Source: Pseudomonas sp.
Lineage (GTDB): Bacteria > Pseudomonadota > Gammaproteobacteria > Pseudomonadales > Pseudomonadaceae
DNA length: 6,299 bases
NCBI GenBank assembly: GCA_003523465.1
Contig: DQAA01000599.1
Location: 13,387-19,685, forward strand
Reading direction: 5' to 3'
Positions 1 through 4,997 of this stretch are shown one piece after another. The notes below the pieces were generated by a model that worked only from the letters and a program-made list of their open reading frames with translations, made no database searches and was not told where the DNA came from. Numbering within the stretch: the first letter of the stretch is position 1; every line of letters starts with the position of its first letter. The translations under genes were made by a program, and so were the position numbers.

Positions 1-1
1 C

Positions 2-244
2 CGTGCCGGCGAGGTCGTGTACGGGAAGGACGGCAAGACCCCGCTGTCTCCCCTCGAATGGGCGGAATCGCTGCGCGAAACCGCTACTCACCTGTGGCCA
101 AGGGCGCAGGGTGCCGGACAGACCGGCGACAACGGTGGCAAGGCCACGAAGAAATGGGGCGAGTACACCGAGGCCGAGCGCGCTGCGATCGCCCGTGACA
201 ACCCCGAAGCGTACAAAAAACTTCAAGCCACCCGAGGGACCTGA
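2..244 (+). CDS. Putative capsid scaffold protein, C-terminal end (5' truncated)
   Basis: Open reading frame that enters from the left edge and ends at TGA 242-244, leaving 80 visible residues; a GTG at 17 lies inside it and is probably not the start. The visible part has a hydrophobic, Trp-containing helix (PLEWAESLRETATHLWP), then a Gly/Gln/Asn-rich linker, then a charged C-terminal helix (YTEAERAAIARDNPEAYKKL). A flexible linker followed by a basic, capsid-binding C-terminal helix is typical of phage scaffolding proteins, and the gene just before a major capsid gene is usually scaffold, protease-scaffold or decoration protein. It ends 3 bp before the capsid start, and the capsid ribosome binding site lies within its last codons, which suggests coupled translation. 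The scaffold call rests on position and tail architecture; the main body, which could show a protease domain, is outside the window. Confidence 0.6.
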   Translation, partial: RAGEVVYGKDGKTPLSPLEWAESLRETATHLWPRAQGAGQTGDNGGKATKKWGEYTEAERAAIARDNPEAYKKLQATRGT

Positions 245-247
245 CCC

Positions 248-1225
248 ATGGCATCTACCCAACTGTCGGACATCTTCGTTGCCGACTACTACGGCACTCT
301 GGAGCCGGTGAACTCTCCAGAGAAAACCGCCGTTTACGAGTCGGGCATCATCACCCGCTCGGCCACTCTGGACAACATCGCCAAGAACGGCCAGGGCACT
401 TCCGAAATCAGCTACTGGCAGGATCTCGACGCCGACGAGGCGCCGAACATCTCCAACGACGATCCGGACGACCAAGGCGCTGTCGGCAAGGCCGAGCAGG
501 GCAGCATGCGAGCCCGCACCCTGTATCTCAACAAAGGCTACGGCGTATCCGACCTGACTGCCGAACTGGCCAATTCCGAGCCGATGCAGCACGTCCGCAA
601 CCGCTTCGGTACCTACTGGACCCGTCAGTGGCAGCGTTACCTGATGGGGGCCGGCCGCGGCATCATCGCGGCGAACATCGCCCAGAACGGCGGCGATATG
701 ATCAAGGACTCGGGCGCTTCGATCAGCGCCAACGCCTTCCAGGATGCTGCCTTTACCGCAGGCGATGCTGCCGACATGTTCGGCGCCATCGGCGTGCACT
801 CGGTCGTCATGAACCAGATGGTGAAGCAGGACATGATCGAGTACCTGCGCGACTCGCAGGGCAAGATCATCCTGGCGACCTACCTGGGCAAACCGGTGTT
901 CATGGACGATGCCCTGACCTACGCGCCGGGTCAGTTCCTCTCGCTGTTCTTTGGCCAGGGTGCCTTCGGCTACGGCGTGGGCAGCCCGAACAAGCCTGAG
1001 GAGCTGGAGCGTAAGCCTGGTGGCGGCAACGGTGGCGGTGCCGAAGTCCTGTGGGAGCGCAAGACCTACATCCTCCAGCCTGCTGGCTTCAGCTGGCAGG
1101 GCAGCGAGAACCTCAACCTGAGTCCGACTGCCGCCCAGTACGCGTCGGCGGCCAACTGGAAGCGCGTCTTCGACCGCAAGCAGGTTCCGTTCGCGGCTGT
1201 CATCAGCGGCACCGCCACCCCTTGA
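248..1225 (+). CDS. Major capsid protein (HK97-fold)
   Basis: 325 residues, the usual size for a phage major capsid protein without a cleaved delta domain. It forms the icosahedral shell. Recognised from overall resemblance to capsid proteins of Pseudomonas and enterobacterial siphophages (I believe the 'gp13-like' major capsid family). Visible layout: N-arm at about 1-45, an acidic likely E-loop at about 52-85 (SYWQDLDADEAPN), a spine-helix candidate at about 110-145 (EPMQHVRNRFGTYWTRQWQR), and an A/P-domain with IGVHSVVMNQMVKQDMIEYL at 181-200. A glycine-rich PGGGNGGGAE at 257-266 precedes LWERKTYILQPAGFSW and is probably a flexible surface loop. Start ATG 248 is supported by GAGGG at 234-238, nine bases upstream. 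There are no cysteines, so any shell stabilisation does not use disulfides. No separate decoration gene lies on either side in this window. Confidence 0.93.
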   Translation: MASTQLSDIFVADYYGTLEPVNSPEKTAVYESGIITRSATLDNIAKNGQGTSEISYWQDLDADEAPNISNDDPDDQGAVGKAEQGSMRARTLYLNKGYGVSDLTAELANSEPMQHVRNRFGTYWTRQWQRYLMGAGRGIIAANIAQNGGDMIKDSGASISANAFQDAAFTAGDAADMFGAIGVHSVVMNQMVKQDMIEYLRDSQGKIILATYLGKPVFMDDALTYAPGQFLSLFFGQGAFGYGVGSPNKPEELERKPGGGNGGGAEVLWERKTYILQPAGFSWQGSENLNLSPTAAQYASAANWKRVFDRKQVPFAAVISGTATP

Positions 1226-1264
1226 CCGCATGATGCGGGGCGCCGGCCTGGCGCCCTGCGCAGG
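1226..1264 (+). promoter_or_regulatory. GC-rich intergenic hairpin(s) after the capsid gene
   Basis: The 47-bp gap after the capsid gene holds a 7-bp perfect stem, GGGCGCC (1238-1244) and GGCGCCC (1250-1256), with a 5-base loop. A smaller CCGC/GCGG stem lies just upstream (1226-1229 and 1235-1238). A perfect palindrome CCTGCGCAGG (1255-1264) runs into the ribosome binding site of the next gene. There is no U-tract, so this is a weak candidate for intrinsic termination; mRNA protection, processing or damping of downstream translation fit better. The structure is seen; its function is inferred. Confidence 0.4.
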
Positions 1265-1272
1265 AGATCAGC

Positions 1273-1710
1273 ATGAAAGTCATCTACACCAACACGCCGG
1301 GCAGCGAGCGCGGCACCTGTTATCGCCGTCTGGACCAGTTCTTTGGCGTCATCGACGCCGCCACTTCGGTGGCCGTCCAGGGCGATGCCCCTAATATCGG
1401 CGAGGCGTATCGGCGCCAAGGCATCAGTGTCAGCGAGATCGAGGAGGGGCTGCGCCTGGACGGCCCAACCGTTACCCAGTGGGTAGCGGAGGGCTACAAG
1501 GCTTCGGCTTATCCGCCTGCCGGCTACGCGGCCCTCAGCAGCCAAGTGGAGATCGACAAGGCCGTCGAGGCCGAGGGCGGGGGCGATAACGAGACCGACC
1601 CACACAAAATGAAGGTCCCGCAGCTGAAGGAATGGCTGACGGCCCGGAGCATCGCCTTTGACGCCACCCTCAACAAACCCGAGCTGCAAGCCCTGATTCC
1701 GAAGGACTAA
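1273..1710 (+). CDS. Head-module protein with C-terminal HeH/LEM-like domain
   Basis: 145 residues. The N-terminal part (1-90) contains short beta-type segments (MKVIYTNT, FFGVIDAATSVAV) and does not match a family I can name. An acidic, Gly-rich linker follows (about 93-110), then a compact C-terminal segment (112-143: MKVPQLKEWLTARSIAFDATLNKPELQALIP) that fits the helix-extended-loop-helix (HeH/LEM/SAP-like) pattern seen at the ends of phage structural proteins. Such domains bind DNA or protein elsewhere; here that is inference. Start ATG 1273 has AGGAGA at 1262-1267. The gene sits between the capsid and connector genes, where phages often carry a head-stabilising or connector-associated protein. 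Exact role unknown. Confidence 0.8.
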   Translation: MKVIYTNTPGSERGTCYRRLDQFFGVIDAATSVAVQGDAPNIGEAYRRQGISVSEIEEGLRLDGPTVTQWVAEGYKASAYPPAGYAALSSQVEIDKAVEAEGGGDNETDPHKMKVPQLKEWLTARSIAFDATLNKPELQALIPKD

Positions 1711-1713
1711 GCC

Positions 1714-2091
1714 ATGACCGACTTCATCACCGTGGCCGATGTGGACCAGAAGCTGGGGCAGGGCTGGGCGGGCACTGGTGATGCGGTCCTCGCCGTCTCC
1801 ATGGCCAATGCCTGGCTGACAGCCAGGATCAAGCGCGCGGTACCGGAGCTGGTGCCGGATGCGATCGCCTCTGCTGGCGCCCAGGTGGCCAAGCTGGCTG
1901 CCGAAGGCAAGCTGTACAAGGACACTGGCAAAGAGGTGCTGAGCAAGACCGTTTCGGCCCAGGCCGGCACCTCGACCAGCAAGACCTATGCGGAGGGTTC
2001 GGTCGAGTTGTCAGCCGCCGAGAACTTTGCGCTGGACCTAATTGCGCCATGGGTCCGGCGGTCCGGCACGGTGATGCTCAAGAGAACCTGA
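1714..2091 (+). CDS. Head-tail connector (adaptor), 'DnaT-like' phage family
   Basis: 125 residues, largely helical. It opens with MTDFITVADVDQKLGQGWAG and has a long helix at about 23-65 (AVLAVSMANAWLTARI) and a C-terminal helix at about 99-116 (LSAAENFALDLIAPWVRRS). Proteins like this directly after the capsid gene are often labelled 'DnaT-like ssDNA-binding', but size, helical content and gene position match the head-completion adaptors (HK97 gp6 / SPP1 gp15 type) that dock under the portal ring. I favour the adaptor role and treat the DNA-replication name as a probable misnomer. ATG 1714 follows the previous stop by 3 bp, with AAGGA at 1702-1706. Confidence 0.75.
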   Translation: MTDFITVADVDQKLGQGWAGTGDAVLAVSMANAWLTARIKRAVPELVPDAIASAGAQVAKLAAEGKLYKDTGKEVLSKTVSAQAGTSTSKTYAEGSVELSAAENFALDLIAPWVRRSGTVMLKRT

Positions 2092-2093
2092 CC

Positions 2094-2486
2094 ATGAGTA
2101 TGCGCGAAGAGATTCAGGCCGATCTGGCAGAGGCTTTCGACGATCCTGACGGCCTGGCGGACGCAGTGAAGCCATTGGCAGGCAGCCGAACAGTAAAGGG
2201 CGATTACGACCCGGCAATTGGCGGCGCGGCGCCCGCCACGACCATCCGCTACCTGGGGCGTGGCGTTTTCGGCAGCTATCTGGCCAAGGAAATTGACGGT
2301 ACCCGCGTCCTGACCACGGACGTGAAGTTGCTGGCGCTCCAGAACGAGCTGGTCGAGGAACAAGACGGCGTGATCACAACCATCCCGGCTGTTCCCGCAA
2401 TCGGTGACCAGATCGAAGGCTATCGAGCGATCAACGTATCCGAGGATCCGGCCAAGGCTACCTGGACGATCCAGCTGAGGAAGTGA
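2094..2486 (+). CDS. Putative head-closure / neck (stopper) protein
   Basis: 130 residues from ATG 2094. An in-frame ATG at 2049 would overlap the previous gene by 43 bp and lacks a ribosome binding site; 2094 has AAGAGA just upstream and begins 2 bp after the preceding TGA. The N-terminal helix (MSMREEIQADLAEAFDD) is followed by a mainly beta region: TIRYLGRGVFGSYLAKEIDG, RVLTTDVKLLALQNEL, then PAIGDQIEGYRAINVSEDP and a terminal strand ATWTIQLRK. A short helix plus beta-barrel of this size, between adaptor and gp10-like genes, matches the stopper / head-closure group (lambda gpFII, SPP1 gp16 type). Some databases call similar proteins 'glutamate 5-kinase', which the sequence does not support. 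An ATG at 2100 is a possible alternative start two codons in. Confidence 0.7.
   Translation: MSMREEIQADLAEAFDDPDGLADAVKPLAGSRTVKGDYDPAIGGAAPATTIRYLGRGVFGSYLAKEIDGTRVLTTDVKLLALQNELVEEQDGVITTIPAVPAIGDQIEGYRAINVSEDPAKATWTIQLRK
2477..2482 (+). promoter_or_regulatory. Ribosome binding site that fixes the start of the gp10-like gene
   Basis: GAGGAA lies 6 bases before ATG 2489. The competing starts are poorer: GTG 2483 is directly adjacent to it, and ATG 2507 is 24 bases away with no other purine-rich motif. Confidence 0.7.
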
Positions 2487-2488
2487 CC

Positions 2489-3163
2489 ATGCCCCGCGGT
2501 TCCCATATGACCAACCGATACGGTGGCCTGCAGGGCGGGTTCGCCGACAGCATTCGTGCTTTCGCCGAGCAGGCCGAGCAAGCGCTTGATGCCACCTTCC
2601 GCGAAATCGTGATCGAGATCGGCAGTAGCGTCATTCGCATGTCCCCGGTTGGCAATCTGGAGTTGTGGGCGGCCAACGTGGCCCACCGCGCCAAGGCCAC
2701 TCGCGCTGCCGACGATTACGACTTCAAGGTGGCTGTTCGGAACACCCTGATCAATCTGAACCAGGACAACTTCACCAAGGCCGGGAAGCTGCGCAGGGGC
2801 GTGAAGTACGCCAAGCCGCTGACCAAGACCGAGCGTGTGCAGAACTACGCCGTGAACGGGCTGGTAGCGGGGCAGGGATATGTCGGTGGCCGCTTCCGCG
2901 GCAACTGGCAGTTCTCCATCGACTCACCGGCAATTGCCGAGCTTGATCGGATCGACCCCTCTGGCAACGAAACGCTCGCCGACCTCATAGCCCAGGTCCA
3001 GGCGCTCACCATCGGCCAGACCGCCTACATCGTGAACAACCTGCCTTACGCGGTGCCGCTGGAATACGGCCACTCCACCCAAGCCCCAGGCGGCATGGTG
3101 CGGGTGACCCTCGCCAACTTCCGGCGCATCGTCGACGAGGCCACCAGGAACAACCGCGTATGA
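2489..3163 (+). CDS. Tail-completion protein, HK97 gp10-like / lambda gpZ-like
   Basis: 224 residues from ATG 2489. Features of the gp10-like family are clear: an N-terminal amphipathic helix (GGFADSIRAFAEQAEQALDA, 16-35), a second helix ending in IRMSPVGN (49-56), the RFRGNWQ motif (135-141), and the C-terminal IVNNLPYAVPLEYGHS (181-196) followed by APGGMVRVTLANFRRIV. In most relatives the SPV and RxRxxW motifs are a few residues apart; here about 75 residues lie between them, with a basic stretch (AGKLRRGVKYAKPLTKTERVQ, about 98-118). These proteins act at the head-proximal end of the tail for tail completion or head-tail joining. The start peptide MPRGSHM is curious (see findings). It ends in an ATGA overlap with the tail terminator gene. 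Confidence 0.87.
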   Translation: MPRGSHMTNRYGGLQGGFADSIRAFAEQAEQALDATFREIVIEIGSSVIRMSPVGNLELWAANVAHRAKATRAADDYDFKVAVRNTLINLNQDNFTKAGKLRRGVKYAKPLTKTERVQNYAVNGLVAGQGYVGGRFRGNWQFSIDSPAIAELDRIDPSGNETLADLIAQVQALTIGQTAYIVNNLPYAVPLEYGHSTQAPGGMVRVTLANFRRIVDEATRNNRV

Positions 3164-3588
3164 GCCATGCACGAGCCCGCCAGGCCATCGAAATCGAACT
3201 GGCGGCATGGGCGGCTGCGCGCCCGATCCGGGTCGCCAGTTTCGAACAAGGTTTCGAGGCGCAGCCCGGTGAAACCTACCTCCGTGCTTTCCAACTGCCG
3301 GCAGGTACTACCTGCCGCTACCTCGGCGGCGAGGCCTACGAGTACGCCGGTATCTACCAGGTCAGCATCATCTGCCCGGCAGGTCAGGCCCTGGCCACTG
3401 CCGAGGAGCTGGTCGAGGAACTGACCAGCCTGTTCCGGGCCGATTCACCCCTCAGCCGCAACGGCTTTGAAGGCCTGATCACCGAACCCGTTGAACAGGG
3501 CCCAACCATCACCGAGTCGGCGAGCTACACGGTCCCGACAAGCTTCACCTACCAGGGTGTGGCAGACCAACCGCCCGCTGGGGCGTAA
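3160..3588 (+). CDS. Tail terminator protein (lambda gpU-like)
   Basis: 142 residues. The start ATG 3160 overlaps the previous TGA by 4 bases (ATGA), a typical coupled-translation junction, with AGGAA at 3146-3150. It begins with a helix (RQAIEIELAAWAAARPIRVA), then strands around LRAFQLPAG (41-49), a GIYQVSIICPAG strand (64-75), a helix ATAEELVEELTSLFRAD (79-95), and C-terminal strands (TESASYTVPTSFTYQG). This alpha/beta pattern, the GIYQV and PxG signatures and the length match the tail terminator group (I recall DUF4128 for this type). The protein forms a hexameric ring that stops tube growth and caps the tail before head joining. Its place before the tail tube gene supports the call. Confidence 0.82.
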   Translation: MSHARARQAIEIELAAWAAARPIRVASFEQGFEAQPGETYLRAFQLPAGTTCRYLGGEAYEYAGIYQVSIICPAGQALATAEELVEELTSLFRADSPLSRNGFEGLITEPVEQGPTITESASYTVPTSFTYQGVADQPPAGA

Positions 3589-3591
3589 CCA

Positions 3592-3607
3592 CCCGCCGCC
3601 CGGCGGG
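3592..3607 (+). promoter_or_regulatory. Hairpin just upstream of the tail tube gene
   Basis: A perfect 6-bp stem, CCCGCC (3592-3597) and GGCGGG (3602-3607), with loop GCCC, lies in the 39-bp gap between the terminator and tail tube genes. It ends 8 bases before the GAGGAA ribosome binding site (3615-3620). No U-tract follows, so it is unlikely to terminate transcription fully; mRNA stabilisation or processing ahead of a highly expressed gene is plausible but unproven. Confidence 0.4.
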
Positions 3608-3627
3608 CAACAACGAGGAACCACTCC

Positions 3628-4287
3628 ATGGCTGCAAAATTTCCGCTGCCGAACGGCTCTGTGCTGGAGATCGCCGCGGCGCTCGGCGCTGCCGTCGCCT
3701 TCACTGCGCTGACCAACGCTGCACCTCCCGTCGCCACCGCTGCCAACCATGACATCGAGAACGGCGACATCCTGCTGGTGAACTCCGGCTGGGCCCTTAT
3801 CGCCGACCGTGCCGTGCGTGCCGCCAACGTGGCAGCTGACACCTTCTCGCTGGGCGGGCTGAGCACCACCAACGCCGACAAATTCACGCCGGGCGCAGGG
3901 CTGGGCTCGGTGCTTCCGGTTTCGTCCTGGGCGCAGATCTCCAAAGTCACTTCGTTCGCATCCTCCGGCGGCGAGCAGCAGTACCTGACCGTCGGTTACC
4001 TGGAAGACGATGACGACCGCCAGTTCCCCACCAACCGCAACCCGATCACGCTGTTGATCACCGTCGAGGACCAGCCCAGCGCGGCCTATGTGGCCTTGGT
4101 CGAAGCCTACGGCGACAGCAAGGAGCTGACCGTGGTGCGCCTGAAGCTGCCGGGGGGCGACCAGATCCTCTACCCAGGGTATGTGAGCATCACCAGCACC
4201 CCGACCATGGAACGCAACCAGCTCATGACCCGCACCATCAGCATCGCGCTGTCGGGGCGTCCCGTTCGCTACATGGCTGGCGCTTAA
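3628..4287 (+). CDS. Tail tube protein (major tail protein, lambda gpV-like)
   Basis: 219 residues, mainly beta-rich after an Ala-rich N-terminal segment (EIAAALGAAVAFTALTNAAP, 14-33). Diagnostic parts are NGDILLVNSGWALIADRAVRAANV (written here as positions 45-68), an acidic turn YLEDDDDRQFPTNRNP (124-139), and the strand-rich end with DQILYPGYVSITSTPTMERN (178-197) and RTISIALSGRPVRY. The pattern fits the stacked hexameric-ring tube proteins of siphophages. The length is close to the lambda gpV core without its C-terminal Ig-like domain, and no Ig-like or decoration domain is visible. ATG 3628 has a good GAGGAA at 3615-3620. The position before the frameshifted chaperone genes is the standard one for the tube gene. 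Confidence 0.87.
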   Translation: MAAKFPLPNGSVLEIAAALGAAVAFTALTNAAPPVATAANHDIENGDILLVNSGWALIADRAVRAANVAADTFSLGGLSTTNADKFTPGAGLGSVLPVSSWAQISKVTSFASSGGEQQYLTVGYLEDDDDRQFPTNRNPITLLITVEDQPSAAYVALVEAYGDSKELTVVRLKLPGGDQILYPGYVSITSTPTMERNQLMTRTISIALSGRPVRYMAGA

Positions 4288-4292
4288 GGAGG
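4286..4292 (+). promoter_or_regulatory. Near-perfect Shine-Dalgarno overlapping the tail tube stop codon
   Basis: AAGGAGG overlaps the TAA stop of the tail tube gene (4285-4287), forming TAAGGAGG, the full complement of the 16S rRNA tail. It sits four bases before ATG 4297. This is the strongest ribosome binding site in the window and implies efficient, possibly re-initiation-coupled, translation of the chaperone gene. Confidence 0.75.
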
Positions 4293-4296
4293 CGAT

Positions 4297-4680
4297 ATGG
4301 CGAAGATCAAGATCGCGCAGGACCCGACCTTTACCGGCGAAGTCCTGCTGCCTCGCATCGGTGGTGGTTCTGTAGCAGTGGACTTCCGGTTTCGCTACAT
4401 GGACCGGGTGGAGTTGGCAGGAATGTTCGACCGCTGGAACAAGGCCCGGGATGCCTGGGCCGAGAAGACCAAGGAAACCGGCGCCAGCTGGGAGCAGGTT
4501 ACCGCCGGCGAGATCGAGCTGCAGGCTGAGCAGTTGAAGGAAATCGTCATCGGCTGGGAGCTGGAGGACGAGTTCAGCGACGAGGCGATCGCTGCGTTGG
4601 TTCGCACCTGCACCGGTGCTCCGAAAGCGGTCATCGACGCATTCCAGGCTGCCTACAACCCGGCCCGCCTGGGAAACTGA
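4297..4680 (+). CDS. Tail assembly chaperone, short form (lambda gpG-like)
   Basis: 127 residues. The N-terminal strands (MAKIKIAQDPTFTGEVLLPR, VAVDFRFRYMDRVEL) lead into a helical acidic body (about 38-120) including EQLKEIVIGWELEDEFSD and EAIAALVRTCTGAPKAVIDAFQ. Composition, length and position between tail tube and tape measure genes match tail assembly chaperones (Phage_TAC type). These coat the tape measure protein and recruit tube subunits; they are absent from the finished virion. The gene ends CTG GGA AAC TGA, so its last sense codons form the heptamer G GGA AAC, a canonical -1 slippery site directly before the stop. Normal termination gives this short form; slippage gives the longer G-T fusion described at 4677-4994. 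Confidence 0.88.
   Translation: MAKIKIAQDPTFTGEVLLPRIGGGSVAVDFRFRYMDRVELAGMFDRWNKARDAWAEKTKETGASWEQVTAGEIELQAEQLKEIVIGWELEDEFSDEAIAALVRTCTGAPKAVIDAFQAAYNPARLGN
4671..4677 (+). promoter_or_regulatory. Programmed -1 ribosomal frameshift site (GGGAAAC)
   Basis: The heptamer G GGA AAC is in the correct X XXY YYZ register of the chaperone frame (codons GGA 4672-4674, AAC 4675-4677), immediately before TGA 4678-4680. It differs from the known lambda G-T site (GGGAAAG) only in the last base. After slippage the next codon is CTG at 4677, and that frame is open to TAG 4992-4994. GC-rich sequence follows at once (GGGC 4681-4684 could pair with GCCC 4689-4692 or 4711-4714), but I see no strong stimulatory hairpin by eye. 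Confidence 0.88.
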
Positions 4681-4994
4681 GGGCGGCGGCCCGAGCCTGC
4701 TACGAGCGCGGCCCGTCAGCCGAACAACTGGCTGCTTTGGGCCTGACCCTGGACGATATCGAAGATGAGCTGGTGGAGGTCTGGCCGGATGCCTGGCCAG
4801 CCTTCCGCCTGTTCGACGCCATGGGCACCCAATGGCGCCTCGGGCAGGGCGGCCCCTCCGGGCTCGACTACACCGCCATAGCGCCTACCGCCTCGATGCT
4901 CGGCATCAAGCGCCGCGACCTCACTGACATTTTTCCCGATCTCCGCGTCATGGAGGTCGAGGCCTTGGCCGTCATGGCCGAATCGATGGAGTAG
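4677..4994 (+). CDS. Tail assembly chaperone T-part, made as G-T fusion by -1 frameshift (DUF1799-like)
   Basis: This frame is read as the extension of the 4297 gene after -1 slippage: 127 residues of G plus 105 of T give a 232-residue fusion. The first codons after the shift (LRAAARACYERG) run without a stop into LTLDDIEDELVE, then VWPDAWPAFRLF (fusion residues 162-173), TQWR (178-181) and GLDYTAI (189-195), which I recognise as the signature of the small phage family DUF1799 found between chaperone and tape measure genes. The only independent start, TTG 4737, has no ribosome binding site and would discard about 20 residues. In lambda the T part of the G-T fusion recruits tail tube subunits to the tape measure; the same role is inferred. 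The gene ends 3 bp before the tape measure ATG, whose GGAG (4988-4991) lies in its last codons. Confidence 0.85.
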   Translation: MRAAARACYERGPSAEQLAALGLTLDDIEDELVEVWPDAWPAFRLFDAMGTQWRLGQGGPSGLDYTAIAPTASMLGIKRRDLTDIFPDLRVMEVEALAVMAESME

Positions 4995-4997
4995 ATC

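Noticed and set aside
1018..1042. GGTGGCGGC repeat inside the capsid gene as a mobile or regulatory repeat
   Set aside because: It is a short in-frame Gly-rich coding stretch (PGGGNGGG), best read as a flexible protein loop.
1238..1256. Intrinsic terminator after the capsid gene
   Set aside because: The stem is good but no U-run follows, and the downstream genes must be expressed for the same assembly pathway, so it is reported only as a hairpin.
1066..1689. 207-codon minus-strand open frame across the capsid end and HeH-domain gene
   Set aside because: Overlaps two genes with family support and spans their intergenic hairpin; no recognisable domain. Typical high-GC antisense shadow.
2049..2093. 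Upstream ATG as start of the head-closure gene
   Set aside because: It would overlap the connector gene by 43 bp, has no ribosome binding site, and the added residues do not look like this protein family; ATG 2094 has a good site.
3549..3950. Minus-strand open frame opposite the tail tube gene start
   Set aside because: Antisense to the terminator end and tube gene with no independent evidence.
4737..4994. Independent gene starting at TTG 4737
   Set aside because: No ribosome binding site, a rare start codon, and the same frame is open back to the slippery heptamer; frameshift fusion explains it better.
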